Source: Bacteroidota bacterium (lineage in GTDB: Bacteria > Bacteroidota > Bacteroidia > Bacteroidales > GCA-2748055). Taken from it: a DNA stretch of 12,054 nt. The DNA is taken from the NCBI GenBank assembly GCA_030642565.1, contig DAOWNM010000044.1, forward strand, positions 1 through 12,054. Direction: 5' to 3'. The notes under the pieces were generated by a model. That model was not told the DNA's origin, made no database searches, and worked only from the letters and a program-made list of their open reading frames with translations. Below are positions 6,080 through 12,054 of the stretch, piece after piece. How positions within the stretch are numbered: position 1 is the stretch's first letter; every line of letters begins with the position of its first letter. The position numbers and the translations under genes are program-made.

Positions 6080-6973
6080 GTGAAGATAGAGCTTAAAAAC
6101 CTGACCAAGACCTATTCCGGCGGATTTAAAGCCCTGGACAGTGTGGATCTGACCATTACCGACGGGATGTTCGGACTGCTGGGGCCTAATGGTGCGGGAA
6201 AATCGACGCTCATACGGATCCTGGTCACCCTGATGCAACCTACCTCAGGCCAGGTGCTGCTGGATGGGAAAGATATTAGCGGTTACCGCAAAGAGATCAG
6301 GAAGATGGTGGGTTACCTCCCCCAGGATTTCAGGTTCTTCGCCAAATTGCGCTCCTGGGAATTCCTCGATTACGCTGCCCGGCTGGCAGGAATGAACTCA
6401 AAAAGAGAACGGAGTGCACGTGTGGATGAGATGCTGGAGAGCGTGGGACTCTACGAGTTCAGGAATCGCATGGCCAATAAGCTCTCCGGGGGGATGAAAC
6501 GAAGGCTGGGAATTGCACAGGCGCTGATTGCCAGTCCCTCCATAATTATTGTGGATGAACCCACAACAGGGCTCGATCCGGAGGAGCGGATCAGGTTCAG
6601 GAACCTTCTGTCGGATCTGGGCCGTTCCGAAACAATAATTATACTCTCCACACATATTGTGGGGGATATCTCCAGCACCTGCAACCAGATGGCACTATTG
6701 AACGAAGGAACGCTCATCTACCATGGTACCCCGGATCACCTGGTAGATCAGGCGAAAGGGTTTGTCTGGAGGGCCGAAATCAGCCAGGAGAAGTATGATT
6801 CATTGAAATCTGAGGTACCCATCATCTCAACCATTCCTTCGGGTGGAGGCTGGGAGATACAATTTGTTGGAGATAAACCTGCAGGAGTAGAGGCAGTAAA
6901 GGTCGACCCCAACCTGGAACATGCCTATGTTCACTACATGGATAACAAACTGGAACACTGGAACCTGAAATGA
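6080..6973 (+). CDS. ABC transporter ATP-binding protein (ABC-2 exporter)
   Basis: A cytoplasmic ATPase of 297 residues that should power the permease translated right after it. All nucleotide-binding motifs are present: Walker A GPNGAGKST (35-43), Q-loop Gln82 in YLPQDF, signature LSGGM (135-139), Walker B IIIVDEP (155-161) with Glu160, and the H-loop His192 in LSTH. It belongs to the drug/antibiotic-export (CcmA-like, GldA-like) group; beyond about residue 225 there is a small C-terminal domain typical of that group. The start is GTG at 6080: an in-frame TGA at 6074-6076 rules out anything upstream, and the first ATG (codon 30) would remove the first two strands. Its stop overlaps the permease start by four bases (ATGA), indicating translational coupling. 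Confidence 0.93.
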   Translation: MKIELKNLTKTYSGGFKALDSVDLTITDGMFGLLGPNGAGKSTLIRILVTLMQPTSGQVLLDGKDISGYRKEIRKMVGYLPQDFRFFAKLRSWEFLDYAARLAGMNSKRERSARVDEMLESVGLYEFRNRMANKLSGGMKRRLGIAQALIASPSIIIVDEPTTGLDPEERIRFRNLLSDLGRSETIIILSTHIVGDISSTCNQMALLNEGTLIYHGTPDHLVDQAKGFVWRAEISQEKYDSLKSEVPIISTIPSGGGWEIQFVGDKPAGVEAVKVDPNLEHAYVHYMDNKLEHWNLK

Positions 6974-9900
6974 ACCTGATCAACATATGGAATGTGGCCA
7001 CTTATGAGAGTAAAACGCTCTTCAGAAGCTGGTTCTTCAGGATCTTTGCCATCATGGCTCTTTTGATCCTCTTTGGAACCAATATGGGGGTTTTCGGTGG
7101 ACACACCAATGCACGGTGGACTTTCCGTGCCATTGCGGCCAACCTGCCCTATATCAATGTTCTCTTTATAAACGTGGCACAAGCGATCATTGCCGTCTTC
7201 CTGGCTTCGGATTTTCTCAAACGGGATAAAAAACTGGATACTACCGAAGTGATCTATGCGCGACCCATTACCAACGGAGAGTACGTGGTAGGTAAAACAC
7301 TGGGCATCCTGGTACTCTTCATTGGACTAGTCCTGATGGCGCTAGCCATGACCTTGATATTTAACCTGATACGAAAAGATGTGCCGGTGGTCTGGGTAGC
7401 CTATCTCTACTATCCACTGTTAATCACTATACCGACACTGGTATTTATCCTGGGGCTCTCCTTTTTTATGATGATCCTGTTCCAGAGCCAGGCAGTTACC
7501 TTTCTGGTACTGTTGGGTTATATTGGCCTGACCCTTTTCTATTTCCAGGACAAGCTCTACGGTATGCTGGACTACATGGCTTTCAACCTGCCCATGGTAT
7601 ACTCCGACTTTATCGGATTTACCGACTCACGACTGATCCTGCTGCATAGGCTTACCTACCTGCTACTGGGAACCGGCTTTATCTTTGCCACGATCCGCTT
7701 TCTGAACCGGTTGCCTCAGACCGGACGCTGGAACAGCCTCAATCTCTTTGGATTCATAGGTTTTGTTTCAGCCGGACTTTTTGTTGGGGCGCTTTACTTC
7801 AACAGCTATCGCGATGTTACTGCTGACAGGGAAGCCTACCTGGAGTTGAACAACCAGTTTGCGGGCAGACATGTGATCGATGTGGTCTCCAACAATCTGC
7901 AGGTAGAGCAGCATGGGAAATCGCTGCTGATCACTTCCGGAATGCGGGTTCAGAATCAAAACAGTACCCGGCTTGACACACTGCTCTTCTCGCTGAATCC
8001 CGGTTTCTCCATCGACAGCATAACCAGCAGGAGAGGAGCCGTTGACTATATCCGAAAGAGACAACTCCTGATACTGGTGCTTTCCGGTGGATTGGAACCG
8101 GAAAGGAGAACAAGCTTTAATATTCACTACAGTGGCGTACCAGACGAATCAGTTGCCTACCTCGATATTACGCGGGAACAGATGGAGGCTGCCAAGCGGA
8201 TCATGGTAGCCCCCATAAACAAAAAACCAGGGATCATTCATCCCGATTACATGCTGCTTACCCCTGAACTGAATTGGTATCCGGTGGCAGGAGTGGGATT
8301 CAACCTGAAAACATTCCAGCCACAGGAGCTTGATTTCGTCCGTTTCAGGCTGACTGTAAAAACGGATAGCACACTGACGGCCATTGCACCGGGCAGGAAA
8401 ACCGAAGATGAGGAGGGGATCCATTTTACACCAGAAAATGATTTGAATGCATTTCCACTGATCCTGGCCCCCCTTGAAAGGAGAAGCATGGAGATCGACG
8501 GAGTGGAGTACAACCTCTACCTGAACCCGGACCATGACTATTTCTCGGACTACTTCACCCACATCACCGACACCATCAAGTCATTGATTACAGAGGCGAA
8601 AGATGACTATGAGCTGGATGAACTGGACCTCTATTACTCCTTCGACCGGATCAACCTGGTGGAGGTACCCATCCAATTTCATGCTTACGAACGTCCCTAT
8701 ATACAGACCGTTGAAAATATTCTCCCGGAGATTATCCTGTTGCCCGAGAAGGGGGCAGGGATCAATACCCTCGATTTTCAGAGATTCAAAAAAGCGGAGG
8801 AGCGCCGCAATCGCAACAATGAAAATAGCAGGAGTCCCCGCGAGATGGAGACCGACCAGTTCAAAAGATTCCTGCAGAACACATTTTTCAGGGCTGAAAC
8901 CCGGAGCAGGGGAAGAGGCGGAGGCGAAGAGCTGATTACCTTTCAGGGCGATATCAGCTACAACAAAAATCCTTACTGTGTCTTCCCTCTTTACTACAGT
9001 TATGTGACCGGTATCAGTTCAAAAGATTACCCGGTATTTAACTCCATGCTGGAGATCTACCTGAAAGAGGGTTTTGATGTCTCCCCCAGAGATGGATTCA
9101 CCGGGGGGATTACCGATAAGGAGCGGGCCAACCTGCTGCTGAGCAGGAAGAGCATGATTGAACTGTTTGCCCGGTGGGACACAGAACTCACCTCATCGTT
9201 AATCAATCAGACCGGCAGCTTTATTATCTCTGCACTGAAAAACAGGGTGGGGATGAACAATTTTGATAATTTCTTCTACTACTACCTGGAGGACCATGCT
9301 TTTTCGGAAATCACCTTTGAACAGTTTTCGGCTGACTTTTACAAAGAGTTTAAAGTGGAAATTGCACCCTACCTGGAGGTGATCAATGCAGGCGGGGAGA
9401 TGCCCACCTTCCTTATTTCGGAACCCGATTATCTGCAAACCCGTGACGATATTGGTGATGTCTATCTTGTAAAGTTCAGTATTACCAATGTAGGGAATGC
9501 ACGGGGATTGGTCGATTTCAATTTCCGGATCATGGGACAGGGTGGTTTTGGAGGCGGGGGCGGCATGACCGAGGAAAAACGACTCTACGAAGTGGAGGCC
9601 GGAGAAACCAGGGATGTGCAGGTGGTGCTTTACGACCGGCCCATGATGATGACCGTTAATACGCTGATATCAGGAAATATACCTTCCAGCTACAACAATT
9701 TCCTCCGATCAGCCACCGAAGTGATAACAGCCGACCTGGAGGAGTATGAACGGAATTCCGAACACCCGGTCAGTTTTATATTCAAGGATGAATTTGTGGT
9801 GGATAACGAAGATGATGGGTTCAGCAGTTTCTCCATCTCCCGGGAGAGCAAGTTAAAGCAGTACATCGACTCCAGGAAAAAGGAGGACGACGGACTACTC

Positions 9901-10395
9901 TATGAGAGTCTGAACGAGTGGTGGACCCCTTCACGGTGGACCCCGGTTGCACACTCTGCTTACTATGGGGAAACCCTCCGGTCGGCCATGGCCATTCGGA
10001 GGGGCGACGGCACCAACCATGTCACATGGAGTACCTTGCTGCCTGAGAAAGGTTTTTATGATGTCTACGTCTATATTCCTGTATCTGCTATGTATCAACG
10101 TCCTTCCCGCAGGGAGCAGGGAGGCGGACAGGGAGGTCAGGGACAGGGCTCGGGCATGGGCATGGGGAGAGGTTTCGGACCACAGTTTGCCGATAAGGGG
10201 GCCGATTACCACTACACCATCTCTTCCAGTGAAGGAAGCGAGAAGGTGATTTATGAACTAAACAATCCGGAAGATGGATGGAACCGTCTTGGATCTTTTC
10301 ATTTCCCGGCCGATTCAGTATCGATCCGGCTTACAAACCAGACCGATGGCCGGCGGGTCATAGCCGATGCGGTCAAATGGGTAAGGAGAAAGTAA
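6970..10395 (+). CDS. ABC-2 permease fused to M1-peptidase-like and golvesin-C-like regions
   Basis: The product has 1141 residues. Residues 1-280 are an ABC-2 type permease with six or seven membrane helices (about 23-41, 62-81, 109-133, 143-167, 174-193, 226-243, 257-276). The remaining 860 residues should be extracytoplasmic. LVEVPIQFHAYERPYIQTVENILPEIILLPEKG (about 563-595) and the helical part at 685-803 resemble the M1 aminopeptidase domain found fused to ABC permeases in this phylum, but no HExxH zinc motif occurs anywhere, so peptidase activity is unlikely. Residues about 830-905 look like a beta domain. The end (about 978-1141, with YDVYVYIP, then WNRLGSFHFPADSVSIRLTN and VIADAVKWV) matches the golvesin-C-like/CBM-like fold, interrupted by a Gly/Gln-rich loop at 1046-1072. 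It pairs with the ATPase; the cargo is unknown. ABC-2 and golvesin-like calls are fairly firm, M1 ancestry less so. Confidence 0.82.
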   Translation: MNLINIWNVATYESKTLFRSWFFRIFAIMALLILFGTNMGVFGGHTNARWTFRAIAANLPYINVLFINVAQAIIAVFLASDFLKRDKKLDTTEVIYARPITNGEYVVGKTLGILVLFIGLVLMALAMTLIFNLIRKDVPVVWVAYLYYPLLITIPTLVFILGLSFFMMILFQSQAVTFLVLLGYIGLTLFYFQDKLYGMLDYMAFNLPMVYSDFIGFTDSRLILLHRLTYLLLGTGFIFATIRFLNRLPQTGRWNSLNLFGFIGFVSAGLFVGALYFNSYRDVTADREAYLELNNQFAGRHVIDVVSNNLQVEQHGKSLLITSGMRVQNQNSTRLDTLLFSLNPGFSIDSITSRRGAVDYIRKRQLLILVLSGGLEPERRTSFNIHYSGVPDESVAYLDITREQMEAAKRIMVAPINKKPGIIHPDYMLLTPELNWYPVAGVGFNLKTFQPQELDFVRFRLTVKTDSTLTAIAPGRKTEDEEGIHFTPENDLNAFPLILAPLERRSMEIDGVEYNLYLNPDHDYFSDYFTHITDTIKSLITEAKDDYELDELDLYYSFDRINLVEVPIQFHAYERPYIQTVENILPEIILLPEKGAGINTLDFQRFKKAEERRNRNNENSRSPREMETDQFKRFLQNTFFRAETRSRGRGGGEELITFQGDISYNKNPYCVFPLYYSYVTGISSKDYPVFNSMLEIYLKEGFDVSPRDGFTGGITDKERANLLLSRKSMIELFARWDTELTSSLINQTGSFIISALKNRVGMNNFDNFFYYYLEDHAFSEITFEQFSADFYKEFKVEIAPYLEVINAGGEMPTFLISEPDYLQTRDDIGDVYLVKFSITNVGNARGLVDFNFRIMGQGGFGGGGGMTEEKRLYEVEAGETRDVQVVLYDRPMMMTVNTLISGNIPSSYNNFLRSATEVITADLEEYERNSEHPVSFIFKDEFVVDNEDDGFSSFSISRESKLKQYIDSRKKEDDGLLYESLNEWWTPSRWTPVAHSAYYGETLRSAMAIRRGDGTNHVTWSTLLPEKGFYDVYVYIPVSAMYQRPSRREQGGGQGGQGQGSGMGMGRGFGPQFADKGADYHYTISSSEGSEKVIYELNNPEDGWNRLGSFHFPADSVSIRLTNQTDGRRVIADAVKWVRRK

Positions 10396-10440
10396 AATGG
10401 ATAAGTTTTAAGTCGAAAGCATAAAGCAAAAGTAGAAATA

Positions 10441-11943
10441 ATGAAACGTTTTTGGATATACAGACAGATGGTGATAGGCCTTGTGGCGGGAACCATGATC
10501 GTGTGTGAGACCTCCCTGGAGGCACAGGCACTGCTGACCATCGACCGGTCCATGGATATTGCCGTGGATAACAGTCCCGATATGCAGCAGACTGAGCTCT
10601 CCCTGGTAAGAAGCCAGGAGAGGCTCAATGCCCAGCGGGCAAGGCTTAAATCGCAGTTCTCTATCACCCTGAACCCCTTTGAGTATGAGAAAACCAACCG
10701 TTTCGACTCACAGACCAGTGAGTGGTACCTGAACGAATCAGCCTCTTCGGGGGGGACATTCGCCATTAACCAGCGGATCCTGCCCACCGATGGTGAGTTG
10801 ACACTGGTGAACCGCTTCTCCTATGATTACAGTTTTACCGAGTCTGCATTTGCCCCGGACCCCCTCTCCAAAACCTTTAACAACCGGTTATACCTACAAT
10901 TCACCCAGCCTATTTTCACTTACAACCGCACCCGTATGGAGACCGAAAAACTGGAACTGAATTACGAAGCTTCCCTGATCCGGTACCTCCTAATGAGGCT
11001 GTCGCTGGAGCGGAATGTTTCCCAGGAGTTCTACGCAGTCTACTCCAACCAGATGAGGCTTGAGATCGCCCGGGAGGATCTGAAAAACAATGAAGAGAGT
11101 TACGAAATCATCAGCAACAAAGTTGAAGGGGGACTGCTGGCCCTGGAGGAGCTCTACCAGGCAGAGGTCAACCTGGCCATCAGCCATTCCGGAGTGTTCA
11201 ATTCGGAGCTGACCCTGGCCAACAGCCTGGACCAATTCAAGGTACTTATCGGGCTTCCCCTGGATACCACCCTTCTGATTGCTGCCGAGATCATTGCCGA
11301 TACCGTACCGGTGAACCAGGAACTTGCCATCACCCATGCCCTGGATAACAGGATGGAACTGCGGGAACGGGAGATCGACCTGGAGAATGCCAATTTCGAT
11401 CTGATCGTGGCAAAATCGACAAATGAATTTGCCGGTTCTGTTACCGCCTCCTTTGGGGTACAGGGGAATGATGAACTGTTTTCCAACCTGTTTGAAACGC
11501 CCACCAACACTCCGGCCATCGGACTTACACTGAACATACCGCTGTTTGACTGGGGGGAACGGAAATCGAAAATCAAAGCAGCCGAAGCGAGCCTGCAGAG
11601 TACCCGGATCAGCTACAAGGTAGAACGAACCGACATAGAGATGAATATTCGCTCGGTGGTCCGGAGCCTGAAAAACCTGGAGAACCAGATCGAAATTCAG
11701 CGCAAAACCGTTGAAAATGCAGAACTGGCATATGACATCAACCTGGAACGGTACCGCAACGGCGACCTGACCAGCCTGGATCTGGGGATGTACCAGAATC
11801 AGTTCTCCGAATCCAAGATGGCCCTAACCAATGCCATTATCGATTATAAAATAGAGTTGCTGAACCTGAAGATCCAGACCCTGTACGACTTTGAAAAACA
11901 GATTCCGATCATTCCGGAAGAGCTGAAATCCAATGATAATTAA
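10441..11943 (+). CDS. TolC-family outer-membrane efflux channel
   Basis: The protein is 500 residues with a signal peptide (about 1-29, ending TSLEAQA). The mature part has the two-fold outer-membrane efflux protein pattern: long alpha-helical stretches rich in Glu, Gln, Asn and Arg (about 44-70, 160-260, 290-330, 370-485) separated by beta segments such as LYLQFTQPIFTYNRTR (150-165) and PAIGLTLNIPLFDWGERKSK (359-378), where the proline-bearing turns mark the repeat. Such proteins trimerise into a channel through the outer membrane and periplasm. It follows the permease by 45 bases with no terminator, so it is likely in the same operon, and precedes a lipoprotein by 22 bases. Together they suggest an export route from cytoplasm or inner membrane to the outside. 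Confidence 0.92.
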   Translation: MKRFWIYRQMVIGLVAGTMIVCETSLEAQALLTIDRSMDIAVDNSPDMQQTELSLVRSQERLNAQRARLKSQFSITLNPFEYEKTNRFDSQTSEWYLNESASSGGTFAINQRILPTDGELTLVNRFSYDYSFTESAFAPDPLSKTFNNRLYLQFTQPIFTYNRTRMETEKLELNYEASLIRYLLMRLSLERNVSQEFYAVYSNQMRLEIAREDLKNNEESYEIISNKVEGGLLALEELYQAEVNLAISHSGVFNSELTLANSLDQFKVLIGLPLDTTLLIAAEIIADTVPVNQELAITHALDNRMELREREIDLENANFDLIVAKSTNEFAGSVTASFGVQGNDELFSNLFETPTNTPAIGLTLNIPLFDWGERKSKIKAAEASLQSTRISYKVERTDIEMNIRSVVRSLKNLENQIEIQRKTVENAELAYDINLERYRNGDLTSLDLGMYQNQFSESKMALTNAIIDYKIELLNLKIQTLYDFEKQIPIIPEELKSNDN

Positions 11944-11965
11944 AACAAATAGATATCCAGAACCC

Positions 11966-12054
11966 ATGAAACGATTGCGATTTGCCCTATGGTCCCTGAT
12001 GATACCGGCCCTGCTGGTCTCATCCTGTAAACAGCCCGATATGGAGGTCAACAC
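11966..12054 (+). CDS. Lipoprotein, probable periplasmic adaptor subunit (N-terminus only)
   Basis: Only 29 codons lie in the window and the frame is open at the right edge. They encode a lipoprotein signal peptide: MKRLRF positive end, hydrophobic core ALWSLMIPALL, and lipobox VSSC with the lipidated Cys at residue 21, followed by KQPDMEVN. The gene starts 22 bases after the TolC-family stop. Position directly after a TolC gene in an export operon makes an HlyD/AcrA-type membrane-fusion protein the most likely identity, and in Bacteroidota such adaptors are often lipoproteins. Nothing after residue 29 is visible, so the adaptor identity rests on context alone; the lipoprotein signal is seen directly. 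Confidence 0.7.
   Translation, partial: MKRLRFALWSLMIPALLVSSCKQPDMEVN

Noticed and set aside
8500..9400. Active M1 aminopeptidase within the permease
   Set aside because: There is no HExxH or alternative zinc-binding pair in the protein, so only a degenerate, non-catalytic relationship is supportable.
1..12054. CRISPR array, tRNA/rRNA genes, insertion sequences, phage or integrase genes
   Set aside because: No spaced direct repeats, cloverleaf-like sequence, transposase-like frame or terminal inverted repeats were seen; the coding looks compact and chromosomal throughout.

Overview
The window looks like a chromosomal segment of a member of the Bacteroidota. The reasons are the recurring -33 TTG / -7 TAnnTTTG type promoters, the near absence of Shine-Dalgarno sequences, and gene families typical of that phylum (Csp, Spy-like LTxxQ protein, ABC-2 permease with a large extracytoplasmic domain, TPR protein with signal peptide). 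No RNA gene, CRISPR array, transposon or phage gene was seen. The organism cannot be named from this sequence.

Layout. 1-700 (minus): amino-terminal part of a secreted TPR protein that runs off the left edge and is divergent from a hemolysin III/PAQR-like membrane protein (827-1483). Next come a cold-shock protein (1566-1757) with its own promoter and terminator, and a Tat-signal ThuA-domain protein (1864-2682). 2706-2946 holds a complete-looking tryptophan attenuator: promoter, a 28-codon leader peptide with five Trp codons, alternative RNA pairings and an intrinsic terminator. It precedes a TrpB2-type tryptophan synthase beta chain (2947-4323) and a LOG-family phosphoribohydrolase (4348-4914), which are probably co-transcribed. 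Converging on these from the other strand are an OsmC-type peroxidase (4921-5343) and a secreted Spy/CpxP-like LTxxQ protein (5441-5920), with a terminator between them. From 6080 to the right edge runs an export operon: GTG-started ABC ATPase, a 1141-residue ABC-2 permease fused to a large extracytoplasmic region, a TolC-type outer-membrane channel, and the first 29 codons of a lipoprotein that is probably the periplasmic adaptor.

How the parts work together. The attenuator should let transcription enter trpB2 (and the LOG gene) only when charged tRNA-Trp is scarce. The export operon has the parts of an envelope-spanning pump: ATPase, inner-membrane permease, probable adaptor lipoprotein and outer-membrane channel. 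The two best leads are the Trp leader controlling a stand-alone TrpB2, and the permease, whose extracytoplasmic part resembles an M1 aminopeptidase that has lost HExxH and ends in a golvesin-C-like domain. Family calls come from motif recognition alone; no database search was possible.
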